This document shows positions 16,773 to 24,853 of a stretch of DNA of 48,330 nt, one piece after another. The notes beneath the pieces are model-generated. The model ran no database searches, was not told the DNA's origin, and worked only from the letters and a program-made list of their open reading frames with translations. The first letter of the stretch is position 1. Each line of letters starts with the position of its first letter. The DNA comes from Clostridia bacterium. Its GTDB lineage: Bacteria; Bacillota; Clostridia; Oscillospirales; QAKW01. Both the position numbers and the translations under genes were made by a program. Location of the stretch: the NCBI GenBank assembly GCA_017482195.1, contig JAFUNM010000037.1:1-48330 (forward strand), given 5' to 3'.

Positions 16773-17061
16773 CTTCGATATCGTATTCCTCACCGAGAGC
16801 TTCCTCGAATGCAGGTAATACTGAAGCTAATTCTTCATCGTCGATGGTCACTAAAAGCTCTTCGCCGTTATCGTCTTCAATGGCTTTGAGGACGATCATC
16901 CGGCCGTCGCTCTCCAGTTGTGCCTGGGGGTCGTCAAACTGCTCCACAAGACCCACATAGGTGATCCCGTCGCAATCAACGCTGCCGAGGACTTCAAATT
17001 CGATCTCCCGACCGGTTTCATCGGTGAGAACAACAAAATCGTTTCCGTATTCGTTTGCCAT
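16762..17061 (-). CDS. DUF1292 family protein
   Basis: A 99-residue, strongly acidic protein of the DUF1292 (YrzB-like) family, common in Firmicutes and of unknown function. The core reads VLTDETGREIEFEVLGSVD, then YVGLVEQ, MIVLKAIEDDNGEELLVTID and a Glu-rich tail. The start at 17061 has a GGAG site eight bases upstream and removes a spurious 13-residue extension. In many Firmicutes this gene lies near yrrK/yrzL and the alanyl-tRNA synthetase gene; here it instead sits between a two-component system and 6S RNA. It has its own promoter (17091-17119). Confidence 0.88.
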   Translation of the reverse strand: MANEYGNDFVVLTDETGREIEFEVLGSVDCDGITYVGLVEQFDDPQAQLESDGRMIVLKAIEDDNGEELLVTIDDEELASVLPAFEEALGEEYDIEGEE

Positions 17062-17090
17062 GTTCAAAACTCCTTTTTCAGTCTGGATAT

Positions 17091-17119
17091 AGTCTACCAC
17101 AGTTCCTGCTAAAAATCAA
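17091..17119 (-). promoter_or_regulatory. Promoter for DUF1292 (and possibly 6S RNA)
   Basis: On the minus strand TTGATT (17114-17119) and TAGACT (17091-17096) are 17 bases apart, about 30 bases upstream of the start codon. The -35 overlaps the stop codon of the histidine kinase gene. Confidence 0.6.
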
Positions 17120-18750
17120 TCGGGAAAATAGCAGGTAAAAATACTTCCTTTTCCGAAAACACTTTCCACCCGAACCGTACCGCCCAGGCTGTCCATGATG
17201 GACTTGACGATGGAAAGTCCCAATCCGGTCCCTCCGGTCTCCCGGCTGCGTGCCTTATCCACCCGGTAAAACTTATCAAAAAGATGAGGCAAATGCTTTT
17301 TCTCAATGCCGATCCCCTCATCCTCTACTGCAAAAGTCACCCCTCCCTCGGCCTCTGCCAAGGTCAACGTCACCGTTCCGCCGGGATTGGAATATTTAAT
17401 ACTGTTACTCAAAAGATTGACCAGCACCCGACGCACCTTATCCGGCTCACAGATCAGTATCCGTTCCATCGGCAGGTTCAAGCTGCAGGTCAGCTCCTTT
17501 TTGCGTATCTCAAGAACCATAGCATCCGCCGTCTCGCGGATGGCCGCAGCAAGATCCAAAGGCTCCTTGGCTCCTTTTGGAGCGTTCTCGGTGGTGATCA
17601 ACTCCAAAAGCTGATTGACCATCACATTCATCTGATCGGTAGATTTTTCGATAACCGAAAGAAAACGCTTGGCAGTTTCCCCGTCCAGGTCTTCCTCTAT
17701 AAGTGTTTCGCTATAGCTTTTGATGACCGTCAAGGGCGTTTTCAGTTCATGGGACACATCGGCTACAAATTGTTTCCGCTCCTGCTCCAGCTGCTCCGAT
17801 TCGGTAATATCATCCAGCAAAAAGAGGGTAGCCTCGGCACCGTCCTCCATCAGCAGGAGACTGCGGTAAACGCAGAAATACCGTCCCTCTGCCCGGATCA
17901 TAAAGCGGCTTTCCTCCTCATGCCCCTCGGTAAAAAGGGATAAGGGTGGCTCCTTTTCAAAAAGCAGACGGAACGCCTCATTGGAATGAACCGTCTCGCC
18001 CTGCCGATTGACTGCAAACAACGGTTTCGGAATATTTTGCAGCAACGCCTGCAGCATTTTAATATTCTTTGTGATCCGGGTGCCCATTTCATTAAACACC
18101 CGAGTCAGCTCACCCACCTCATCGTTTGCGGCGATGGCAATACGGGTAAAATCCCCTTCGGCCGCCATGGTTTTAGCCCCTTCGGTCAGCTTTTGGATCG
18201 GAATCAGAAATCTTTGGGAAAATACAAAGGAAAGAATCACCGTCAGCATAGTGCCTAAAAGCAACACCTGAGCAAAAAGTCCCAAATACGCCCGCATAGT
18301 CTCCATCAGCTCGGTGCGATGGTCTACCACATAAAAGGTATACCCCTCCGCCTCCAGGGAATAAGCAAAGTCCAACACCTCATCAAAAAGGCCCGCCTGC
18401 TTATTTTCCTCCCCAGCCACAGCACCCAGCAGATTATGGGTCTTTTGGATCATGCCGCCGGGGGCATTGCTGTAGATCACGGTCTCGCCCCGCAGAAGAT
18501 AATAACTACGGTCGGTGCGGGAGGGATCCAACAGATCCTCCTGGTTCAGCGCATCCTTCAGATACTGAAATTCCGTTTCATTGGTATCAAAAAAGCTGGC
18601 CACCTTGGCCACCTCTTCCATATCCTCATAAAAATTCCGGTTGTAATCGATGCCGATATTAGCAAACAGCAGTACACCCACAAACAGCACCACTACGGCC
18701 ACCAAAGCCAGCATCAGCACCATCAGCCGATAACGCAGATGTCTTTTCAT
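17116..18750 (-). CDS. Sensor histidine kinase (PhoR/WalK-like)
   Basis: A 544-residue membrane kinase. Two membrane helices (about 9-30 and 156-176) flank an extracellular domain of about 125 residues. Then come HAMP (about 177-230), a PAS-like domain (about 232-315: LLQNIPKPLFAVNRQGETV), HisKA with phospho-His334 in FVADVSHELKTPLTVIKSYS, and HATPase_c with the N-box LVNLLSNSIKYSNPGG, G-box VEDEGIGI and GTGLGLSIVKSI. The domain order TM-sensor-TM-HAMP-PAS-kinase is that of PhoR and WalK, so cell-envelope or phosphate sensing is possible but not shown. It overlaps its response regulator gene by four bases. Confidence 0.94.
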   Translation of the reverse strand: MKRHLRYRLMVLMLALVAVVVLFVGVLLFANIGIDYNRNFYEDMEEVAKVASFFDTNETEFQYLKDALNQEDLLDPSRTDRSYYLLRGETVIYSNAPGGMIQKTHNLLGAVAGEENKQAGLFDEVLDFAYSLEAEGYTFYVVDHRTELMETMRAYLGLFAQVLLLGTMLTVILSFVFSQRFLIPIQKLTEGAKTMAAEGDFTRIAIAANDEVGELTRVFNEMGTRITKNIKMLQALLQNIPKPLFAVNRQGETVHSNEAFRLLFEKEPPLSLFTEGHEEESRFMIRAEGRYFCVYRSLLLMEDGAEATLFLLDDITESEQLEQERKQFVADVSHELKTPLTVIKSYSETLIEEDLDGETAKRFLSVIEKSTDQMNVMVNQLLELITTENAPKGAKEPLDLAAAIRETADAMVLEIRKKELTCSLNLPMERILICEPDKVRRVLVNLLSNSIKYSNPGGTVTLTLAEAEGGVTFAVEDEGIGIEKKHLPHLFDKFYRVDKARSRETGGTGLGLSIVKSIMDSLGGTVRVESVFGKGSIFTCYFPD

Positions 18751-19436
18751 TTTTCGATCCCCGCCTGATAGCCGATACCCCGCTTACTGATGATATAGCG
18801 GGGATGGGAGGGATCCTCCTCCATCTTTTCCCGCAGACGCCGAATGGCAACATCTACCGTGCGATCCTCCGGCTGAGACGGGGAATAACCCCAGACCAGC
18901 TGCATCAGCTCTTCCCGGGTATATACCCGATTCCGATTTTTGGCAAAGAGCAGGATCAACTGAAACTCCTTTTTGGAGAAGGAGACCGGCAGTCCATTCC
19001 GAAAAACGGTCTTATTCCGCTCATCCAGCTCAAAATCACCCCAAATAAGGCGAAGCTGCTCCCCCTTACTTTTTTCAAAGCGGGAAAGGTGCACCTTCAC
19101 CCGCATCACTAATTCTTTGACGGAAAAAGGCTTGCAGATGTAATCATCCGCCTGCCGGGCAAACCCATCCAGCCGATCATCCTCAGCGGTCTTTGCGCTC
19201 ATAATGATTACCGGAACATCGGCGCGCGCACGAATCGCGTCCAGCACCGAAAGGCCGTCTAATTTTGGCATCATGATATCCAGCAGCACCAGATCAAAAT
19301 GCTGGGCCGCAAAGGTCACAAGGCCTTCCTCGCCGTCGGAGGCCAAGACCACCTCATAGCCTTCCTTTTCCAGATTAAATGCCACAATATCCAAAATACT
19401 GCGATCGTCTTCGATGATCAGAATGCGTTTCACCAT
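18747..19436 (-). CDS. OmpR/PhoB-family response regulator
   Basis: A 229-residue transcription factor. The receiver has the acidic pocket EDD (10-12, region ILIIEDDRSIL), phosphoacceptor Asp53 in LVLLDIMMPKLDG, and the conserved Lys in DDYICKPFSVKELVMRVK. The winged-helix C-terminal domain ends VDVAIRRLREKMEEDP and RYIISKRGIGYQ, the usual DNA-contact helix and wing. It is paired with the histidine kinase downstream by a 4-base overlap. It is transcribed away from a second two-component system, and their promoters share -35 sequence. Confidence 0.96.
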   Translation of the reverse strand: MVKRILIIEDDRSILDIVAFNLEKEGYEVVLASDGEEGLVTFAAQHFDLVLLDIMMPKLDGLSVLDAIRARADVPVIIMSAKTAEDDRLDGFARQADDYICKPFSVKELVMRVKVHLSRFEKSKGEQLRLIWGDFELDERNKTVFRNGLPVSFSKKEFQLILLFAKNRNRVYTREELMQLVWGYSPSQPEDRTVDVAIRRLREKMEEDPSHPRYIISKRGIGYQAGIEK

Positions 19437-19452
19437 ATTTCACCTCTTCATC

Positions 19453-19504
19453 ATTTTAACATATATAAAAATAGATTGTCAATTCACTTAAAATATGCTA
19501 TCCT
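19453..19504. promoter_or_regulatory. Overlapping divergent promoters of two two-component systems
   Basis: Rightward: TTGTCA (19476-19481), 17 bases, TATCCT (19499-19504), with TATAAT at 19504-19509 as a spaced alternative. Leftward: TTGACA (minus strand, 19477-19482), 18 bases, TAAAAT (19453-19458). The two -35 hexamers share five bases, so both promoters cannot be occupied by RNA polymerase at once. Confidence 0.65.
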
Positions 19505-19534
19505 ATAATAAATCATTATTATGGAGAAATCATC

Positions 19535-20215
19535 ATGGAAAAGATCTTAGTGATCGAAGATGAAGTAAATATTGCAAGAATGATCCAACTGGAGCTGACG
19601 CGGGAAGGCTATAGCTGTGACTGCACGCACGACGGAGAAACAGGCCTTACTGCTGCTCTTTCCGGCGGATATGATCTGATCCTTCTGGATCTGATGCTGC
19701 CCAAATTAGACGGCTTTTCGGTGCTTTCACAACTGCGGGAGCGCTCACAGGTGGCGGTGGTGATCCTCACCGCCAAAGGAGATCTGGACGCTCGCGTTCA
19801 GGGCCTGGATCTGGGAGCAGACGATTACCTCTGCAAGCCCTTCGCCATGCGGGAACTGACTGCAAGAGTACGGGCGGCTTTACGCCGCAAGCCGGAGACC
19901 AAAGACTCCGCCACTCTTTATGCAGGAGATCTCAGGGCCGACCGCCTGACTGCACGGGTCTTTTTTAAGGAAGAAGAGCTTTCTCTCACCCGCAAGGAAT
20001 TTGAACTGCTGGTCTATTTCATGGAGCAGGGCGATGCTGTTTGTACCCGGGAACAGATTCTAAAAGAGGTCTGGGGCTACGATTATATGGGTGACACCAA
20101 TTTGGTGGATGTCTATATCCGCTACCTGCGCTCCAAGATCGACGACCGATTCGGTGTCCGTTACTTCCGTACCGTAAGAGGCCTCGGCTACGCCTTTGGT
20201 GCCGATCATGAATAA
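19535..20215 (+). CDS. OmpR/PhoB-family response regulator
   Basis: A 226-residue DNA-binding regulator. Receiver features are ILVIEDE at the N-terminus, phosphoacceptor Asp52 in LILLDLMLPKLDGFSVL and Lys in DDYLCKPFAMRELTARV. The C-terminal winged helix has LTRKEFELLVYFMEQ, EQILKEVWGYDY and the VDVYIRYLRSKID recognition helix with RTVRGLGYAF. The C-terminal motifs resemble the CopR/ArlR/CiaR branch. It is cotranslated with the downstream kinase (8-base overlap) and transcribed divergently from another two-component pair. Confidence 0.96.
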   Translation: MEKILVIEDEVNIARMIQLELTREGYSCDCTHDGETGLTAALSGGYDLILLDLMLPKLDGFSVLSQLRERSQVAVVILTAKGDLDARVQGLDLGADDYLCKPFAMRELTARVRAALRRKPETKDSATLYAGDLRADRLTARVFFKEEELSLTRKEFELLVYFMEQGDAVCTREQILKEVWGYDYMGDTNLVDVYIRYLRSKIDDRFGVRYFRTVRGLGYAFGADHE

Positions 20216-21818
20216 AAAACAGATCAAGGCCGACTTCAAACGCCTCAAAAAAGAACTGAAGCTGAACTTTAAAAACGGAAAAACCAAGCGCAAATATGCG
20301 TACCGTGCAAAAAAAGAAGAGCTTCTCTATAAGAAAAAAACCGCTGAAAAGGGCAATAAAATATCTATTAAAAAAGCGCTTAAAGCCGCAAAGCGGGATT
20401 ATAAAAAAGAGGCCTTTTTGCAAAAATCCATTTATCTGGAAAAGCTCAATATTCTTAAAAAGAAAAAGCGGGATCAATTAGACAGCGTGGTTAAGATCGT
20501 GACCGAGCGGGTACCGGAATCTCTTTCCGGAAACCTGACTTTAAGTTATGTACTGATCTTTTTTGGATTTGCATTGCTGCAAAGCCTTCTGGTCATCATT
20601 GCTACCGGTTATACCATTGACAAACGGGCCACCGACTCCTTGACGACCGTCGCCAACACTTTAAAGGCCGGTCAGCTGCAGCAAGAGCTTGCCAAAGCAG
20701 TGGCGGAGGAAAACGACATGAATATTGCCCTCTATACCGAGGACGGTACCCCGGTCTATTCCTACGGAATGGAGGATTTTTCCGAACACCTGCCCTATAA
20801 CCGCACCTATGAAAAACCCTTTTCCTTTCGCTATCAGACCGAAAATTTTCTGATCTACACTGTCCGGGAGGACGGATATTCGCTCAATCTGGCCAAAAGC
20901 ATGAATGCAGAGAACGCTTTTCTCTCCATCGTAGTCAATATTATGCTGATCTCGGCGGTGCTGGTGCTGACCATCAGCTACTTTGTAGGCTACCGTACCG
21001 CCCGTAGTCTGTTGCGCCCCATCGGCGTATTGAGTCGCGCCATGAACGAGGTCTCCTCTGCCGATCTTTCCGCCAGACTCTCCACCGACAATATCCGCAC
21101 GGAGCTGCGGGAGGTCGTAGATTCCTACAATCGGATGCTGGATAAGATCGAGGATGCATATCTAAGGCAAAAACAGTTTGTTTCCGATGCTTCTCATGAA
21201 CTGAGAACTCCTCTCGCCATCATCAGCGGCTACAGCGATATCCTTTCCCGTTGGGGCGCCGAGGATCCCGTCATCCGACAAGAGGCGCTGGACGCCATTG
21301 TGACCCAATCTGCCAATATGCAGACCCTTCTTGAGCGACTGCTTTATATTACCCGCAGTGAAAACGGCAGCCTGCAGCTGGAGCTTTCCGAGAATGCCCT
21401 CTCCCCCGTCTGCAAAGAGGTCTTGCAGGATTTCAAGACCATCCACCCGGAAAAACAGTTTTCCCTAAGCGGCGAAGCCAAGGGTGTCTGCGATCCCCAT
21501 TTGGTTCGCCAGTTACTGACTATCCTTTTGGATAACGCAGTAAAATTCACCGCTAAGCAGGGCCGTATCTCCATTGACCTTTCGGAGGATGAGACTCATG
21601 CATACCTTGCGATCACTGATAACGGCACCGGCATGAGCGAGGAGATCGCCGCCCACATCTTCGAGCGGTTTTATAAAGGCGATAGCTCCCATAATGAAAA
21701 AGGCTTCGGCTTAGGACTTTCCATTGCCAAGCTCATTACCGAAAGCCAGGGCGGCACTATTTCGGTATTGTCCTCTCTCGGAAAAGGAAGTACTTTTTCT
21801 ATCAAATTTAAAAAATAA
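20208..21818 (+). CDS. Sensor histidine kinase with lysine-rich N-terminal cytoplasmic tail
   Basis: A 536-residue kinase starting at ATG 20208 inside the regulator's stop region (ATGAATAA). Residues 1-92 are extraordinarily basic, about one Lys in three, and look helical. A first membrane helix follows (about 113-135), then an extracellular loop of about 100 residues, a second helix (about 239-260), HAMP, HisKA with phospho-His330 in FVSDASHELRTPLAIISGYS, and HATPase_c with LTILLDNAVKF, ITDNGTGM and GFGLGLSIAKLI. The kinase part resembles ArlS/CssS-type sensors. Histidine kinases usually have only a few residues before the first helix, so the tail is unusual (see findings). A TTG start four codons earlier is possible. 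Confidence 0.94.
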   Translation: MNKKQIKADFKRLKKELKLNFKNGKTKRKYAYRAKKEELLYKKKTAEKGNKISIKKALKAAKRDYKKEAFLQKSIYLEKLNILKKKKRDQLDSVVKIVTERVPESLSGNLTLSYVLIFFGFALLQSLLVIIATGYTIDKRATDSLTTVANTLKAGQLQQELAKAVAEENDMNIALYTEDGTPVYSYGMEDFSEHLPYNRTYEKPFSFRYQTENFLIYTVREDGYSLNLAKSMNAENAFLSIVVNIMLISAVLVLTISYFVGYRTARSLLRPIGVLSRAMNEVSSADLSARLSTDNIRTELREVVDSYNRMLDKIEDAYLRQKQFVSDASHELRTPLAIISGYSDILSRWGAEDPVIRQEALDAIVTQSANMQTLLERLLYITRSENGSLQLELSENALSPVCKEVLQDFKTIHPEKQFSLSGEAKGVCDPHLVRQLLTILLDNAVKFTAKQGRISIDLSEDETHAYLAITDNGTGMSEEIAAHIFERFYKGDSSHNEKGFGLGLSIAKLITESQGGTISVLSSLGKGSTFSIKFKK

Positions 21819-21846
21819 ACGATGGCTTTTAGCCATCGTTTTTTAT
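21818..21846. terminator. Intrinsic terminator after the second kinase gene
   Basis: AACGATGGCT (21818-21827) pairs with AGCCATCGTT (21831-21840) and is followed by T-rich sequence. The reverse strand also has a T-run, so it may stop the leftward DUF6320-like transcript too. Confidence 0.85.
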
Positions 21847-21910
21847 AAGTGCAATCTTTTTTAAGAGTCTTCAAATCATGGATTTCTTCAGTTTGTCATC
21901 GGGTCTTTTA

Positions 21911-22606
21911 TTAAATAAAAAACTTTCGCTCCATCGTCTCCCTGGCCGGTCGGCAGATCGCGAGGAAAATCAGTAATCCGCCCAATAGAAAGAGGGCGAT
22001 CAGCGGGTGGAACGACCAGCCAATAAAGTGGATGTTACCGAAGGTGATATTCAGTAAAAATTCTGCCAAGAGCATCATACCACCCAGTGCCATAAAAGCA
22101 CCGCCGCAGACATAGAGTCTGCCCTTTTTAAGGTAGCGGGTCAATGCTACAACAGCGGTGGTAATGAGGCAGAAGCCCGCCGTCATCGGCAGGGCAAAGC
22201 GAATAAACCAATTCCCGGCGGTGGCAAAATTAATGTACCAAAGGTACGCGCCCACGGCGGCAAAGCCGCAGGGCACAAAGATCACCGGATTGGGTCGCTT
22301 AAACCAAAAGGGTAATACCAACAGCTCATAGATCAGCGCCAGCGCACCGATGGCATAGCCCGCCCAGGTCCATTCCTTATTGATCTGCAGATCGCAAAGA
22401 AGCAAAGTGGGGCAGGGCAGGAAAAACAGCACCGTTATAATGATCATCCAAAGGCGAGAACGCACCTCCGGCGCGGGCACCTTTTTAGGCGGATAGAGGG
22501 GCGCTCCCTCTTCCCGCTTTAGATCGGGATGATAGACAGTGGTATTGCAAAGAGGACATTGCTTTTCGGTGTCGGCTAATTTCACGCCGCAATTAATACA
22601 ATACAT
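21911..22606 (-). CDS. Zinc-ribbon multi-pass membrane protein (DUF6320-like)
   Basis: A 231-residue protein. The N-terminus is a zinc ribbon with two CxxC knuckles (C3-x-x-C6 and C17-x-x-C20, in MYCINCGVKL and KQCPLCNTTVYHPD). After a Pro-rich linker come about six hydrophobic helices from residue 51 on, and a short basic end. This fits the DUF6320 family as I remember it. Function is unknown. It is three bases after the esterase-acyltransferase fusion gene on the same strand, and I recall such proteins lying next to HxxxDG acyltransferases, so a shared lipid or envelope role is inferred. Confidence 0.68.
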   Translation of the reverse strand: MYCINCGVKLADTEKQCPLCNTTVYHPDLKREEGAPLYPPKKVPAPEVRSRLWMIIITVLFFLPCPTLLLCDLQINKEWTWAGYAIGALALIYELLVLPFWFKRPNPVIFVPCGFAAVGAYLWYINFATAGNWFIRFALPMTAGFCLITTAVVALTRYLKKGRLYVCGGAFMALGGMMLLAEFLLNITFGNIHFIGWSFHPLIALFLLGGLLIFLAICRPARETMERKFFI

Positions 22607-22609
22607 CCT

Positions 22610-24790
22610 TTAACTCCTGTTCGTTTGTACTTCCGCGGGGATATCCAATTCCCGCAGCACTTTATAAAAATGATATTCCAAATCCGACTCTTTTACATTT
22701 CGAATGAAATTAAAATACAAGGTATCGCCATAGGAGAGCACTCCGCAATTATAAGGCGCCGTTGCCTGAACACCCAAAATGAAGTCCAGTCGCTCCACAA
22801 AGGTTTTCATCTCTTTCGGCAGTTTTACCACTCCTAAATTAGAAAGGCTCAGGCAGGATTTGCATTCTCCCACCGTATCAAAAATGGCTTTCATTACGAA
22901 ATTTTTAATAAACAGCGGCAAGAGGCGCACCGCCATGATCCGCTCGCTTTTCACATTGGTCTCGATCATCATGCCCATCTGCTTGGGGGTGATCTCCGCG
23001 CCCATCCAATGATGGACGACCTTGCAGATCTCCTTGAAATCATATTCCCCCAGACGGGGTTGGATCTCAGGGGTGGTATACATAGCAAAATTCCGCAAGG
23101 AACGGCTGGGGAACAATTTGCGGAGATTGACCGGGATCAAGACCTTGATGGGTTTTCTTTTTTTCATATTCGGCACCAGCTCCTTCTGCCAATTCTGCAG
23201 TGCCTGCATCATCACCGCGGTCAGAAAGGCGGTGAGGCTGACCCCGTATTCATGGGCTTTCTCCAGCGCCGCTTGTACCGGTAATTGAAAGCAGGTAAGA
23301 TTCAAAAAGCCTGCCGGTTCCGGAGTGCCGCCTAAATGCCAGGCGGTATCCTCTTTTCGGCTGGCGGAGCGGTTGCCCGCATATTTTTGGAAGCTATCCT
23401 CCAATTCTGCCTCCGAGGGTTCCTCCAGGCGGCCTAAAACCCCCTCCGCGGCCGGGATGGCAACACCGTATTTTTGCTGCAGGTATTCTGCCACCAAGCT
23501 CTTTAGGAAGATCAGCGCGCCGGTACCGTCGGTCAGGGAATGGAAGATCTCCACCGCAATACGGTTTTCATAATAAAGCACCCGCACCGCGCATTGGCGG
23601 GTTTCTTTTTTGGACATCCACGTAAGGGGATAACTGCTGTCCTCCCGCACCTTAGGTGCATGGGAGAGCTGCTGTAGGTAATACCAGAAAACACCTCTCC
23701 GCAGCCGCACCGCAATAGACGGAAATCTTCGGGCGGTAATATCCACCGCCGATTGTAGGATCTCTTTATCTACCGTCTCTTTTAAGGTGGCCGAAAGGCG
23801 GAATACATTGCTCCACCTCTGCCGCCGGGCGGCAGGATAGATTTTGGCGGCATTATCCAGCCGCATCCATCGCAGCTTATCCTCTTTTGCCATAACCTGA
23901 TTTAAAAAACGGTTAATAAGTAAAAAGTCCTTTCGATCCTCTGAAAGACCGTAGAGCACATAACCATGCCACCGCTGAGCGGCGATCTGCAGTCGGCTTT
24001 TACAGCCGGCCTCCAAAAGACGATAATGAAGTTCCTCTGTATCACTAAGCATGATCTCATCACCGCCCACAAACAGCAGCGAGGGCGGCATTCCGGTAAG
24101 ATCGGCAAAGAGTGGAGAGACAAAGGGATCCTGCCGATCATCGGTATAACTCTCTGCAAAGAAATCCAGCATCTCTACCGTCATAGAGGGATCCGCTGCT
24201 TTATTGGTTGCATACGAGGACCCCGAGGCAGTGAGATCCGTCCAGGGGGAAACACCGATAATCCCTGCGGGCATAGGCAAACCGACGTCCCGTAAGCAAA
24301 GACAAAGGGCATAGCAAAGTCCGCCGCCGGCGCTCTCCCCGGAAAGGGTGATATGCTCAGGAGCATAGCCCTTTTCCAAAAGGTAACGGTAAGCGGTCTC
24401 CGCATCCTCCAGCGCAGCCGGAAAACGATGCTCCGGCGCCAACCGATAGGCGGCGCAAAAGACCCGGGTACCGGTCTGAGATGCCAGCATAGAGCCAAAG
24501 CCTAATGCATAATCCAGTCCGCCGCAGGTATAACCGCCGCCATGAAGATACAGAAGAACCCCCTGCCGACGCTCGTCATAAGGCAGTACCCAAGCCCCTT
24601 CAAATTGCTCGAAGGGATGCTTTTTAATATGCACCTGTTTACGGTGCATCGCCTCCATTAGCTCGCCCAGCTTATCCTGTCCCTTGCGCATAGTCTTAAG
24701 GGAGCAGCTGGCCAGCAGCGGCCGCAGCATATTCAATTGTGCCCGTATGGTTTTAGCATTCAGCGGCATCCTTTGGAACCTCACATTCAT
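22610..24790 (-). CDS. HSL-type alpha/beta hydrolase fused to an HxxxDG acyltransferase (condensation-like) domain
   Basis: A 726-residue two-domain protein. Residues about 1-305 form a hormone-sensitive-lipase-like esterase: oxyanion motif HGGGY (83-87), nucleophile Ser153 in GESAGGG, Asp244 in VGGDEIM and His275 in WHGYV, so the triad looks intact. Residues about 308-726 look like an alcohol acyltransferase of the condensation/PapA/WS-DGAT fold with the motif EIFHSLTDG (His417, Asp421, Gly422), which is the general-base HxxxDG site. There is no signal peptide. The likely job is acyl transfer between a hydrophobic alcohol and an acyl donor, with the hydrolase editing or supplying acyl groups; the substrate is unknown. 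No terminator or start separates the two parts, so this is a true in-frame fusion. Confidence 0.86.
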   Translation of the reverse strand: MNVRFQRMPLNAKTIRAQLNMLRPLLASCSLKTMRKGQDKLGELMEAMHRKQVHIKKHPFEQFEGAWVLPYDERRQGVLLYLHGGGYTCGGLDYALGFGSMLASQTGTRVFCAAYRLAPEHRFPAALEDAETAYRYLLEKGYAPEHITLSGESAGGGLCYALCLCLRDVGLPMPAGIIGVSPWTDLTASGSSYATNKAADPSMTVEMLDFFAESYTDDRQDPFVSPLFADLTGMPPSLLFVGGDEIMLSDTEELHYRLLEAGCKSRLQIAAQRWHGYVLYGLSEDRKDFLLINRFLNQVMAKEDKLRWMRLDNAAKIYPAARRQRWSNVFRLSATLKETVDKEILQSAVDITARRFPSIAVRLRRGVFWYYLQQLSHAPKVREDSSYPLTWMSKKETRQCAVRVLYYENRIAVEIFHSLTDGTGALIFLKSLVAEYLQQKYGVAIPAAEGVLGRLEEPSEAELEDSFQKYAGNRSASRKEDTAWHLGGTPEPAGFLNLTCFQLPVQAALEKAHEYGVSLTAFLTAVMMQALQNWQKELVPNMKKRKPIKVLIPVNLRKLFPSRSLRNFAMYTTPEIQPRLGEYDFKEICKVVHHWMGAEITPKQMGMMIETNVKSERIMAVRLLPLFIKNFVMKAIFDTVGECKSCLSLSNLGVVKLPKEMKTFVERLDFILGVQATAPYNCGVLSYGDTLYFNFIRNVKESDLEYHFYKVLRELDIPAEVQTNRS

Positions 24791-24811
24791 TCTATAACTC
24801 TATTATGAAAT

Positions 24812-24843
24812 AAAAAGGGCTTTTCGTCAACCGAAAAGCCCAT
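24812..24843 (-). terminator. Intrinsic terminator of the his operon
   Basis: GGGCTTTTCG (24817-24826) pairs with CGAAAAGCCC (24832-24841) and a T-run follows on the minus strand. It separates the his operon from the fusion gene. Confidence 0.88.
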
Positions 24844-24853
24844 TAAACTTCTA

